Assembly: GCA_938018155.1 (NCBI GenBank)
Contig: CALIIG010000174.1
Location: 1-19,311, forward strand
DNA: 19,311 nucleotides
Reading direction: 5' to 3'
Source: an uncultured Prevotella sp.
GTDB taxonomy: Bacteria; Bacteroidota; Bacteroidia; Bacteroidales; Bacteroidaceae
Below, in pieces: positions 8,301-15,912 of this stretch. Within the stretch, counting starts at the first letter, position 1. Each line of letters begins with the position of its first letter. The notes beneath the pieces are model-generated. The model saw nothing but the letters and a program-made list of their open reading frames with translations, did not search any database and was not told the origin of the DNA. Position numbers and translations under genes: made by a program.

Positions 8301-8505
8301 CAATGACGGGTTCACCATTCTCGTCGCCAATAAATCCCTTGACAACGCCCTTGTCGGCAGGAGTCGGCGCATTGGTTTTCCACACACGGGCTGCCGACGG
8401 TGCACTGCCGCGCCCAGCCCAGGCACTGGTGCCTGTCAGCCCGCACCCCATCAGCAGCAGGAGCAAGGCAACAGGCCTTTGTTTGTAATGAAATTTGTGT
8501 TTCAT
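5332..8505 (-). CDS. SusC/RagA-like TonB-dependent outer-membrane transporter (susC1)
   Basis: SusC proteins are TonB-driven 22-strand barrels that import oligosaccharides together with a SusD partner. This one is intact at 1057 residues. It has a signal peptide (about 1-30, ending SAWA) and a carboxypeptidase-D-like N-terminal domain (about 54-125, GFIGDENGEPVIGATV to EISYIGF). A TonB box follows at about 131-138 (DEVVVVGF), then the plug (FYIRGISTFGSNKAPLIILDGVEI, IESFSVLKDATATSLYGSRGANGVIIVNT) and the barrel, which ends in an aromatic residue (KIGVQFHY), as expected for BAM-dependent folding. There is no extra STN domain before the carboxypeptidase-like domain, so signalling through an ECF sigma/anti-sigma pair is unlikely. 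This fits control by the adjacent HTCS. A -7-like element and a direct repeat lie upstream (8587-8648). Substrate unknown. Confidence 0.95.
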   Translation of the reverse strand: MKHKFHYKQRPVALLLLLMGCGLTGTSAWAGRGSAPSAARVWKTNAPTPADKGVVKGFIGDENGEPVIGATVKVAGTTNGTITDTEGTFTLNAPTDAELEISYIGFKNKNIRLKGRSFISISLIPDDKVLDEVVVVGFGKQKKESLVGAVQAVKPEDLKITSSSLTTSFAGNIPGIIARQRSGEPGYDNAEFYIRGISTFGSNKAPLIILDGVEISTTMLNNIPPESIESFSVLKDATATSLYGSRGANGVIIVNTRQGAFSEKMQVDVRLDNTFSSPTRIQDMAGGVSYMQMFNEAIYNDAKAVGRPYTPYYSDDRIEKTRTKANPYLFPDNDWYDLLFKKVATNQNLNLSIKGGSKLITYFLNAGIFYENGIVRQPSESQALDVSIRNKKYLFQSNVTANITRTTKIQLNMNTQLFYNHSPKESVTNLFYNTMRVNPVGFPATLPGETGDTFVRYGMNTRQGVGGLQTNPYALLSSGQTERNYVYSTTAFNVDQDLKFITPGLKANAMASFYNYSFNWLDHWIVPFYYKVSDSYTVTPDGKYVYDTETIGAPGQPYLQSNSGRDPTTTVWSLQGKLDYARTFGPHDVGATLVYHMKETKKVKDGGDEYDLLPYREQGIAGRLTYDFDHRYLVEATFGYNGSENFKKGNRFGFFPAMALGWTVSNEHFFKKLKPYVHNLKIRGSYGLVGNDALASRFPYITTVNMNAGGGWWVGDNYSNIRVPWVTTYGNEAATWEKARKFNLGLDMNVKGSLDFSIDYFTERRSGIFMQRQSILSIAGYGTSRPYANIGAVNNKGVDMSVVYTRVFNKDFTVKVNGSFTYAHNEVTDVDEPVNVNSYYSHIGHPINSIRGLVADGLFTSQDEIYHSPRQEFGAYTVGDIKYKDLNGDNKIDLNDVTTIGNPTIPEMIYGLGATVKYRKFDATFLFQGAGKVSLMMSDIHPFVDKSGDGYGISQYIVDDHWSEQNNSASAKYPRLSATFVNNNVQSSTYYMRSGSYLRLKNIEAGYTFRPWLRVYMAATNVFTLSPFKTWDPEMGGGNGLKYPLQRTFKIGVQFHY

Positions 8506-8586
8506 CAGTTTTTAATTTATAGGATTAGAAGTATTAATTTGTCCATGGCCTATGGGGGTTATTTTCCCCGTTGATAACAGATAACG

Positions 8587-8594
8587 CAAAGGTA
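8587..8594 (-). promoter_or_regulatory. Predicted -7 element of the susC1 promoter
   Basis: Read on the minus strand this is TACCTTTG, an exact match to TAnnTTTG. It lies about 82 nt upstream of the susC1 start codon, with a predicted transcription start near 8580. I find no good -33 TTTG at the usual spacing, which would fit a promoter that depends on an activator. Confidence 0.55.
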
Positions 8595-8616
8595 ACCCGT
8601 CACGTCACAAGTAACA

Positions 8617-8648
8617 GGTAAAATTGTATCTGATAGGGGTAATATTGT
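8617..8648. promoter_or_regulatory. Candidate HTCS operator: 11-bp direct repeat, 21-bp period
   Basis: GGTAAAATTGT (8617-8627) and GGTAATATTGT (8638-8648) differ at one base and start exactly 21 bp apart, two turns of the helix. They lie just upstream of the predicted susC1 -7 element, about 37-68 bp before the likely transcription start. AraC-family activators typically bind two direct half-sites of this spacing there. Assignment to the adjacent HTCS is inference. Confidence 0.5.
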
Positions 8649-8734
8649 GCAGAACTCCTATACAGACAGAAAAAAGCTTATAGGGCTGTCTCGGTGTTAT
8701 ACATGTTTTCAAAACACCAGGCCAACGCCGGATG

Positions 8735-11700
8735 TTAAGTGTTTATGAACTCCGTAGGACTTTTGCCGGTATATTTACGAAACGCCTTAGAGAAGTAATT
8801 GGGGTCGGCAAAGCCCGACCGGTATGCAGTTTCGGAAACATGACATCCACTCCTCAATAACTGGCAGGCATGCTCCATACGTTTGTTGCGCAGATAGTCG
8901 CCTGCCGAAAGCCCCAAAAGATTCTTCATCTTGGCATGCAGCAGGCTCCTGCTTATTCCGAGGTTTTCAGTCATGTCAGAGATAGAAAAGTCGCTGTTTC
9001 CTATATTTTTATCTATCAGGTTATTAATTTGACGCAAGAGCTTCTTGTCAAGCTCGCTCAGCGGCAAAGCGTCAATATTCCGCCCCTGCATGCTGGCCAT
9101 TTCGTGCTGTCGGCTGGTTTGCAATTGTAGAATATTCTTAATCTGGAGCCCCAGGATTTGCGGATCGAAAGGCTTCTGTATATAAGCCTCGGCACCACTC
9201 TCATATCCGGCAAGCACATCTTCGGTCTCGCCTCTGGCCGTAAGCAGGATAACGGGGATATGGGAAGTAGACATATCATGTTTCATGCACCGACACAGCT
9301 CTGTGCCGTCCATCTCAGGCATCATCACATCTGACACAACAAGGTCGGCCTGTCCTGCCTGCGCTATCCGTAATGCCTCGCAACCGTTGACGGCTGTCAG
9401 GATATGATACGATGAAGAAAAGTAGTCCTTCAGGAACGACAGCATGTCAGGGTTATCCTCTACCAGCAAAACAGATACGGGCCGACTGACGTCATCATGT
9501 TCTTTCCGTGTGTCTGTTCCGGCCGTCAAAGCTGCACTGCCCGTTTCTTCCTCACTGACGAAGTTCGAAGATTGATGAGGTACCGGACTGTCTTTCATCC
9601 TGCTCGTGGCACTGAAAGCTTCAGGCGAAACATCAAGAAGCACGGTAAAGACCGAACCTTTGTCCACCTCGCTCTGCACGCTTATGGTACCCTGGTGTAT
9701 CTCTGTCAGGCGTTTCACCAGCGAAAGACCTATGCCCCATCCGCCGGTATTTGCGTTATACCCTCGGCGTGTCTGGTAATAGCGGTCAAAAATATAGGAT
9801 TGTTCTTCAGGCTCAATGCCCACACCCGTATCACTTACCGTAAGACGCAAATAAAGGTCAGGCTTTTCCGGCAGGGTGCAGATACTGCTTTTCACCGTTA
9901 TCTGCCCGCCCGAAGGCGTAAACTTCAGTGCGTTGGAAAGAAGATTATTGACAATATGCTCCAGATAAGACGCCGAAAACCAGACGTCTTCACCGTTATT
10001 CTCGCTGTCAATGAGAAGCCCGACACGCTTCCCTGCTGCAGCATCAACAAACTGTCGGGCTACTTTTTCTATAAATTCTACGGGATTCCCTTTCTGGATA
10101 AAAAAAGGAAGACTATCGGTTTCGAGCTTGTTAAACGTTACCAGTTCGTTGATAAGACCTTCCATCTTGCGAGTGTTCCTAATGGCCATGTCAAGATGTT
10201 TACGGATTTCTGTGCCGATATTCTGATGCGACATACTCTTCAGTGGAGCTACGATAAGCGACAGCGGCGTCTTCAGTTCATGCGAGACGGTGGTAAAGAA
10301 GTCTGACTTGACCTTATCAATCTCTTCTATCTTCTCCTTTTCCAGCCGCGCCATCTTCACGGCATTGCGGGCCCTCAGCCGGATATTGAACAAATGATAA
10401 ACCTGCCAGCAGAGCAAGACTACCAGCAAAAAATAAAGAACATAGGCCCAGACCGAACGATAGAACGGGAGCTTTACCACGATACGAAGGGTTTTGATGG
10501 GGCTGCGCTCCCACCCTTCATTGGAATTGTTGGCCCTGACATGCAGCACATAGGTGCCCGACGGCAGGTTATAGCCCTTGAAGCTGCGGTCATTCCCCAC
10601 GTTGCGCCACCCCTTGTCAATGCCCTCTAAGAACACCTGGTAACTGATTGCCTCGGCTTCTCCTGGCATGATGACGCCATATTCGATACTGAACGACCGT
10701 GCCTGGTCATAGCTTAGCGTGATAGAAGACGTGGCGTCGAGCTCGCTATTGAGCGGCGTGTCGGGCGTAGCAGTTGTCATTGCCCGATTGCCAATAACCA
10801 GCTGCTTCATGTGCACGGAGAAGGGGCCTGCCTCTTTCGTGATTCGCCGGGGATTGAAGGTGATAAGCCCGTCAGTGGTACCGAAGAGCATAAGCCCCCC
10901 GCTGCCAGACAGAGAAGAGGAGAAGTTGAACACATTCACGGGCAGACCGCTTTCTATAGAGAACCGGTTCAACACCCTGTTGCGGGTATTATAAGAGAAA
11001 AGACCTAAGTTGGAACTTATCCACAAGCGCCCCATGTCGTCCTCTATGATGCTGCAAACCGTGCATTTTGACAGCTGCTGGCCGTTGCCCAGCGACCTGA
11101 TGGTTCCGCTCCGACGGTCAACATACTGCAGCCCGTTGCTGTTGGTGCCCACCCACATCGTGCCACGGGAATCCTGAAACAGGCTGATGATGTAGTTGTC
11201 CTTGAGCCCATGCCGCCCGTCTGCCCGCCAGTTGACGATTCTTCCTCCCCGTGCAGGAACCTTGAATATGCCGCCGTTCGTGGTTCCGGCCCACACGTTG
11301 TCGTCCCTGTCAATGCATACTGTATAGACGAAGGCGTTCCTAAGGCTGCCGTCGTCAGGGCTTTTGAAAGAGTCTGTACGAGGGTCATAATAAAGCAGAC
11401 CCTGCATGGTGGCAAACCATAACCGCCCACTGTGCTGGCGGGCAATATAGAAAACGCCCTCCGACGTGAGGCCATGCGAAAGCATGTAGTGGCGGCAGGC
11501 ATGCGTAACCATATTGTATCTGAAAAGCCCATTGAAGCGGGTACCTATCCACATTTCCTTTTTGCTGCGGTCATAATACAGGGAATGGATATTGGTTCCG
11601 AGGTTGGGGATGCCGCGAAAAACGGTAAAGCGTCCCGTTTTACGGTTATAGATATTGATGCCTCCGTCCTCGGTGGCTATCCAGAAAGTGCCAGACGTCG

Positions 11701-12805
11701 GCTCTGTCATCATGCGGGGGACGCGCGCCTTGATGTCATCGGCCGAGTTTCCAGGCTCAAAATAGGTAAACTGGCCGTTGTTCTTCCGCATTATATCTAC
11801 GCCTCCGAAGTAAGAGCCTATCCACATGTTCTGCTGCCTGTCACACAGAATGGCATAGATGGCGTTGTCGCCCAAGCTGCTCTTGTCTCTGAAGCGGTGC
11901 CTTAGAATGTCTGTATGCCCGTCAGGATAGATGGCAGTAATGCCATTTTCCGTCCCCATCCATATACGGTGGGAGGCATCTTCGGTGATAGTTCTGACCA
12001 TTCCGTCCGACATCTGCCCGGACAGCCAGTAGCGACGACGCCCTGTCTTCAGGTCAACCTGAACGGCACCCTTGCCGTTGCGGCCTATCCAGAGCCGCCC
12101 CGCATGGTCAAAGAAGACGGGCATAATGACGTTGTTACTTTTCAGGCAGTCCTGATAGCAGGCCGGATTCAGATGTGTAATACGCGTCATATCGGCGTTA
12201 TAGGAAAATATTGACGTACTGGTAGAAATATACAGATTGTCGGCAGCGTCCACAGCCATGCTGTTTACGTAGGCGCGGGTAGGCAGCGGATGCTTCACGA
12301 TGCTGTTGTCGGCCTCACGGTATGAGCACAATACGCCGCCGCCAAAAAACACGGTACCCCGCGACGTTTCGGCCATCGTCCAGAACAGCCCCCGCACATT
12401 CTTGTAATATTCAAAGTCGTCGGTTTCGGGACGATATCTGCAAATGCCCGTCTCCGTGCATATCCAGAGGCGGTGACGGCGGTCAACGTGCAGAGCCCAT
12501 ATATAGTCGTTGGGCAGCGAGTGCGGGTTTTTCTCGTCGTGACTATACACTTTCGTACTGTAGCCGTCATATCTAACGAGTCCGTTACGCATGCCTATCC
12601 AGATGTATCCCCTGGCATCCTGCGCCAGAGCCTCGACCTGCTGATGGGGAAGTCCCTGCGCACTCGTGAGATGGGTAAAGCGGTAGTTGCCGCCTGCCAG
12701 AGCGGCGGAAAGTCGCAGAAGCAGCAGCAAAAGGCACAGGGCCCGTAAGGTTAGTGAGCGATACGTATTGCGAATGGTCAGCGTTTTTACAGTTCTTTTC
12801 ATCAT
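8735..12805 (-). CDS. Hybrid two-component system sensor/regulator (HTCS)
   Basis: HTCS proteins join a sensor kinase and its response regulator in one inner-membrane chain. They bind an oligosaccharide in the periplasm and activate nearby glycan-use genes. The 1356 residues show an N-terminal signal/anchor (about 20-38), then many two-component-propeller repeats (such as GYIWIGMRNGLVRYDG, HRIWMGTENGITAIYPDG, GTMWVGTNSNGLQYVD) to about 690. Next come a Y_Y_Y domain (about 705-770), a transmembrane helix (about 779-803) and a histidine kinase with H842 in SHELKTPLS, NNLLSNALKF, DTGVGI and GGWGIGLSLV. A receiver follows with phospho-acceptor D1159 (SDVMMPEMDG) and K1211, and last an AraC-type DNA-binding domain (about 1260-1350, YRSGFADPNYFSKAFRKYTGKSP). 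All catalytic motifs are present, so it should be active. It has its own promoter (12880-12911) and precedes susC1 by 229 nt on the same strand. Confidence 0.96.
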   Translation of the reverse strand: MMKRTVKTLTIRNTYRSLTLRALCLLLLLLRLSAALAGGNYRFTHLTSAQGLPHQQVEALAQDARGYIWIGMRNGLVRYDGYSTKVYSHDEKNPHSLPNDYIWALHVDRRHRLWICTETGICRYRPETDDFEYYKNVRGLFWTMAETSRGTVFFGGGVLCSYREADNSIVKHPLPTRAYVNSMAVDAADNLYISTSTSIFSYNADMTRITHLNPACYQDCLKSNNVIMPVFFDHAGRLWIGRNGKGAVQVDLKTGRRRYWLSGQMSDGMVRTITEDASHRIWMGTENGITAIYPDGHTDILRHRFRDKSSLGDNAIYAILCDRQQNMWIGSYFGGVDIMRKNNGQFTYFEPGNSADDIKARVPRMMTEPTSGTFWIATEDGGINIYNRKTGRFTVFRGIPNLGTNIHSLYYDRSKKEMWIGTRFNGLFRYNMVTHACRHYMLSHGLTSEGVFYIARQHSGRLWFATMQGLLYYDPRTDSFKSPDDGSLRNAFVYTVCIDRDDNVWAGTTNGGIFKVPARGGRIVNWRADGRHGLKDNYIISLFQDSRGTMWVGTNSNGLQYVDRRSGTIRSLGNGQQLSKCTVCSIIEDDMGRLWISSNLGLFSYNTRNRVLNRFSIESGLPVNVFNFSSSLSGSGGLMLFGTTDGLITFNPRRITKEAGPFSVHMKQLVIGNRAMTTATPDTPLNSELDATSSITLSYDQARSFSIEYGVIMPGEAEAISYQVFLEGIDKGWRNVGNDRSFKGYNLPSGTYVLHVRANNSNEGWERSPIKTLRIVVKLPFYRSVWAYVLYFLLVVLLCWQVYHLFNIRLRARNAVKMARLEKEKIEEIDKVKSDFFTTVSHELKTPLSLIVAPLKSMSHQNIGTEIRKHLDMAIRNTRKMEGLINELVTFNKLETDSLPFFIQKGNPVEFIEKVARQFVDAAAGKRVGLLIDSENNGEDVWFSASYLEHIVNNLLSNALKFTPSGGQITVKSSICTLPEKPDLYLRLTVSDTGVGIEPEEQSYIFDRYYQTRRGYNANTGGWGIGLSLVKRLTEIHQGTISVQSEVDKGSVFTVLLDVSPEAFSATSRMKDSPVPHQSSNFVSEEETGSAALTAGTDTRKEHDDVSRPVSVLLVEDNPDMLSFLKDYFSSSYHILTAVNGCEALRIAQAGQADLVVSDVMMPEMDGTELCRCMKHDMSTSHIPVILLTARGETEDVLAGYESGAEAYIQKPFDPQILGLQIKNILQLQTSRQHEMASMQGRNIDALPLSELDKKLLRQINNLIDKNIGNSDFSISDMTENLGISRSLLHAKMKNLLGLSAGDYLRNKRMEHACQLLRSGCHVSETAYRSGFADPNYFSKAFRKYTGKSPTEFINT

Positions 12806-12879
12806 ACGTCACAGGGGCGGCCCCAAACGAAGGTAGGAAAAATAATTCCGCGGCATGAAAAACCAACTGCCCCGAAACG

Positions 12880-12911
12880 CAAAAGTACAGAAAAACAGAC
12901 TGAAAAACAAA
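12880..12911 (-). promoter_or_regulatory. Promoter of the HTCS gene
   Basis: On the minus strand TTTG (12911-12908) is followed after exactly 20 nt by TACTTTTG (12887-12880). This is a full match to the Bacteroidota -33/-7 promoter pattern. The predicted transcript starts near 12873, about 68 nt before the HTCS ATG. Confidence 0.75.
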
Positions 12912-13247
12912 TTTCCCATCGTTTTATTGCCGTCATCGATACTTGAAAATTTACCATACATTTACCGCAGAAACACCTACAAAAAACGGGAAAATAAGCG
13001 GTTCGAAGGAAGAAGAGCCCTCGGCTGCGTCAGGAGTGGGCACAGTGGCAGCGACAGCCGGAAATCTCCTGTCCTGCCCCTTGGAACGGCAAGCAGAAAA
13101 AGGAGAACCTGCCTCCACGTGCAAAAGGCCGGTGTACGGCGCCCCTCCCGCAACACTATAGGGAAGCACAGTAGTTTCATCAATATAGCTGTTTCTCTGC
13201 CATAGTTCTAAAAGAACAAGAATAATGCCCAAAAGAACTTAAATGAC

Positions 13248-13290
13248 AAAAGCCATATCTTCCCCTGATTTTCAGGTTCAGATATGGCCT
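13248..13290 (-). terminator. Terminator of the susC2-susD2-DUF3823 operon
   Basis: gccatatct (13252-13260) pairs with agatatggc (13280-13288), and an inner cctga/tcagg stem extends the hairpin. On the minus strand it is followed by TTTT (13251-13248). It lies about 65 nt after the DUF3823 stop and before the HTCS promoter, separating the two units. Confidence 0.8.
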
Positions 13291-13353
13291 TATTTATAAC
13301 CTTACAAATTGTAATTATCAGTAATATCAGGTGATATTTGAGCCACCTGATAC

Positions 13354-14046
13354 TTACTTGCTCAACGTAACCATGTTTGTGTAAACAGACTTGTCGGCAT
13401 CTACCGTGCGCAAACCAACGCGGGCCGTAACCTTTACCGCCCCGCTGATGGCCTTTTTCTGCTCATCGGTGAGGGTAAAGCTGAAGCTGTTGGCTCCCGG
13501 TGTAAGGCTGGCGGCATTGAGACGAATCTGGAAAGCATTGTTCTGTTCGTCTACAATTGAGGTGCGTCCTATACATACTGTACCGTAGGCTATGGCGGCC
13601 GAGCTTACAATTTGCTGAATTTTGAAACTCACGGTAAGCTGGTTTCCGCTCAGCGTACAATTGTAATCGGAGAGCAAAAAGTAGGGTGTAACCGGAATGT
13701 TTACTTCGGTATTGCCCTTGACGTCAACCTCAATCGTGTCGCGCCGGTTGACCCACGGTCCGTTGTTGTCCTTGGTAACAATTTTGTAATGGCCGTTAAA
13801 CAGGCGTGCACTAAAGCGTCCGTCCTGATTAACATAGATGGTAATCGGCGACTTTAGCTCGTATCCCGTCTGGTAAGCCTGAAGCTGAATGCTGCCTCCT
13901 GAGCCTTGAAGCTGCAGGTTCTGGCCGTTATACTGTACACTTCCTGAAAGCATCGATTCGGGTTCGTCAAAGTTATCATAGCCGCAAGAGGCGATGGCGA
14001 GCACCGATAGCGAAGCAAACAGAATATGATAAAATAATTTTTTCAT
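13354..14046 (-). CDS. DUF3823 family lipoprotein
   Basis: This 230-residue protein has a lipoprotein signal (MKKLFYHILFASLSVLAIAS-C21) and the hallmarks of the DUF3823 family. These are GYDNFDEPESMLSGSVQYNGQNLQL, then IQLQAYQTGYELKSPITIYVNQDGRFSARLFNGHYKIV, NGPWVNRRDTIEV and VNIPVTPYF. Such proteins are beta-sandwich lipoproteins usually encoded directly after a SusC/SusD pair and are probably surface glycan-binding accessories, although their role is not well established. Here the start is 18 nt after the susD2 stop, so it is the third gene of that operon, and a terminator follows at 13248-13290. The family call is strong; the function is inferred from position. Confidence 0.9.
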   Translation of the reverse strand: MKKLFYHILFASLSVLAIASCGYDNFDEPESMLSGSVQYNGQNLQLQGSGGSIQLQAYQTGYELKSPITIYVNQDGRFSARLFNGHYKIVTKDNNGPWVNRRDTIEVDVKGNTEVNIPVTPYFLLSDYNCTLSGNQLTVSFKIQQIVSSAAIAYGTVCIGRTSIVDEQNNAFQIRLNAASLTPGANSFSFTLTDEQKKAISGAVKVTARVGLRTVDADKSVYTNMVTLSK

Positions 14047-14064
14047 GATGTTTTCAATTTTATT

Positions 14065-15906
14065 TTACTGATACGGGTTCTTGACGAGCTTCGGATTGTT
14101 GTTAATCCAGCTGCTGGAAATGAAGTTATAATAGTTGCGCATTTGGAAAAGGCGGGCGTTTGGCGACATAAAGTATTTGTCTTCCACAAATACCCACTTG
14201 CCGTCATTGACGTTACCGGGTGCCACTACTTTGTATGGCCACAGCACACGGTGGCGTGCAGTAGCATTGTTGTCGTCGCCGTCGAACACCTTATCGGCAA
14301 TACGCCAGCGTTTAAGGTCCCACCAACGGTGGAACTCGAAAGCGAATTCTACGGCGTTTTCGTGCACAATGTTGTCGAAGGTAACGGCTGTAAGCGGCTG
14401 TACGCCGGCGCGGTTGCGCACCGCATTAATGTATGTTACGGCGTCAGACTGGTTGCCTGTCTCAAAGCAGGCTTCGCAAGCGATGAGGTATGCCTCTGAA
14501 ATGCGGAAGTAAGGCCACCACATATCCGACCTCGCGCCGTTGCGCATGGACGACCCTGTAGCCTCATCGAGGAACTTTCTGAAGTAGAATCCCGTTTTGT
14601 TGACGAATTGCTGGTTGCTGCGTTTAGGACCGTTCATTGACGTGATGATGTTGCCATTGGCATCCTTTGAGCCCAGTTCGGCGGTCTTTAACACCCAGTT
14701 TCCACCTTGCAGAACGAGCTGGCCGGCCTGCAGTTCGCACGGTGTATTGCGGAACTTGCCGCCGGGATAGAGCACCGTTCCATACAGTCGGGGGTCGCGA
14801 TTGTCGAACGGAGCCGAGCACGAATTGTAGAAAACGTACGTCCCGTCAGTGTTTTTCGTCTTGAACGAAGCCCGCAAACCCGGTGTGGTAGTGACGAGAG
14901 GCTCGAACTGTTCAACCATATTCAGCGTAGGTCCGGCATAGCTGTTGTCGACGTCGTCTTTGAATTGCGAGGGTATATTCTGGTTGGAAAACCTTACCGT
15001 GCTGGTGGGCTTCTGGTAATCGCGCGCCCAAATCACCTCGGTATTGTTGTCTTTTACGCACACGGCATTGTAGAAATTCTCACCCTTTCGCGCCGACGGG
15101 TCGTTCTGAAGCCTGTACGGACTGTGTTCGATCACATCCTTTGCCGCTGCAAGTGCCGTCTGATAGTAGCCGGCAGCCTTGCTGAGAGGTATTCCCACTT
15201 CGCCGCCCGCGGTGCGGATGGGCGATGACATGCGGTTGTTATACGTGGCTAACGACGCTGCGTAAATGGCGGCACGAGCTTCCAACATCTCCGCAGTCCA
15301 CTTGTTTGCACGTGCACTATGCACGTTCGTCGACGTCGGCAGCAGGCTGGCAGCAGCCTTGCATTCGCTGATGATATAATCGTAGCAGTCGGCCTCGGTC
15401 GAGCGCGGACGCCGCATGTTATTGACGTCGTCGGGCCCGTTGTATACAAAAACCTCATCGCCCATCAGCGGTACACCGCCCAGGCTTCTTACCATATTAA
15501 AATAGCACCACGCGCGCAGGAATCTCACTTCGCCGTTCAAAGGCTTCTTCTGTTCGTCGGTAAGTGCGCGGGTAGCTTGCAGCCCCTCGAGAAACTGGTT
15601 GCAGTTTCGGATGAAGCCATAATCGTAAAGACGAAACAGATTATCGCCATAGGTCTGCAGATAATCGGGTCCGCCATCCATCTTGGCTGCCTCATCGATG
15701 TATGTAAACGAGTAGCAGTCGTCCAGATTCATGCCGTATGTTACGCGTCCGTACATGTTAGACAGCACCGATTTAATCATATTCTGGTCGCCAAACACCT
15801 GATCGTCCGTATAGATATTGTCGGGATGCTGGTCCAGAAAGCCATTGCATCCGCTTAATGTTGCTGCGGCAAGCACCGACGCAAACAAGTATTTTATATT
15901 CTTCAT
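14065..15906 (-). CDS. SusD/RagB-like glycan-binding outer-membrane lipoprotein (susD2)
   Basis: This 613-residue surface lipoprotein would form the lid of the second SusC barrel. I start it at the ATG ending at 15906, because the lipoprotein signal then reads MKNIKYLFASVLAAATLSG-C20. A TTG two codons earlier is in frame but less likely. SusD features include CNGFLDQHPDNIYTDDQVFGDQ, GEVRFLRAWCYFNMVRSLGGVPL, YDYIISECKAAASLLP, YFRISEAYLIACEACFETGN, YINAVRNRAGV, VHENAVEFAFEFHRWWDLKRWRI and the C-terminal LVKNPYQ. It starts only 6 nt after the susC2 stop and is followed by the DUF3823 gene, a standard three-gene arrangement. It is intact although its susC partner is frameshifted as written. It shows only family-level resemblance to susD1, so the two are separate systems rather than a recent duplication. 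Confidence 0.94.
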   Translation of the reverse strand: MKNIKYLFASVLAAATLSGCNGFLDQHPDNIYTDDQVFGDQNMIKSVLSNMYGRVTYGMNLDDCYSFTYIDEAAKMDGGPDYLQTYGDNLFRLYDYGFIRNCNQFLEGLQATRALTDEQKKPLNGEVRFLRAWCYFNMVRSLGGVPLMGDEVFVYNGPDDVNNMRRPRSTEADCYDYIISECKAAASLLPTSTNVHSARANKWTAEMLEARAAIYAASLATYNNRMSSPIRTAGGEVGIPLSKAAGYYQTALAAAKDVIEHSPYRLQNDPSARKGENFYNAVCVKDNNTEVIWARDYQKPTSTVRFSNQNIPSQFKDDVDNSYAGPTLNMVEQFEPLVTTTPGLRASFKTKNTDGTYVFYNSCSAPFDNRDPRLYGTVLYPGGKFRNTPCELQAGQLVLQGGNWVLKTAELGSKDANGNIITSMNGPKRSNQQFVNKTGFYFRKFLDEATGSSMRNGARSDMWWPYFRISEAYLIACEACFETGNQSDAVTYINAVRNRAGVQPLTAVTFDNIVHENAVEFAFEFHRWWDLKRWRIADKVFDGDDNNATARHRVLWPYKVVAPGNVNDGKWVFVEDKYFMSPNARLFQMRNYYNFISSSWINNNPKLVKNPYQ

Positions 15907-15912
15907 ATTCAA

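Larger units (their letters stand above)
12806..13353. other. 548-nt gap between the DUF3823 gene and the HTCS
   Basis: I see no gene supported in this stretch. It holds the HTCS promoter (12880-12911), two GGTAAA elements on the minus strand (12950-12955 and 12961-12966), about 250 nt without recognisable signal (12970-13240), and the terminator of the susC2D2 operon (13248-13290). Short ORFs on both strands here resemble no family I know. Confidence 0.65.

Noticed and set aside
8657..8718. Terminator after the HTCS gene
   Set aside because: Short inverted repeats (cctata/tatagg at 8657-8684 and ggtgtt/aacacc at 8693-8718) are present, but none combines a GC-rich stem with a following T tract on the minus strand, so read-through into susC1 stays possible.
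9497..10306. 269-residue forward reading frame inside the HTCS
   Set aside because: It is entirely antisense to the kinase and receiver region, whose motifs are all intact. It is a shadow frame.
13000..13030. tRNA T-loop-like GGTTCGAA near 13001
   Set aside because: The flanking bases do not form a T stem, and no acceptor or anticodon arm can be drawn around it.
15907..15912. TTG start for susD2 six bases earlier
   Set aside because: The downstream ATG gives a standard lipoprotein signal, and the TTG start would directly abut the susC2 stop codon.
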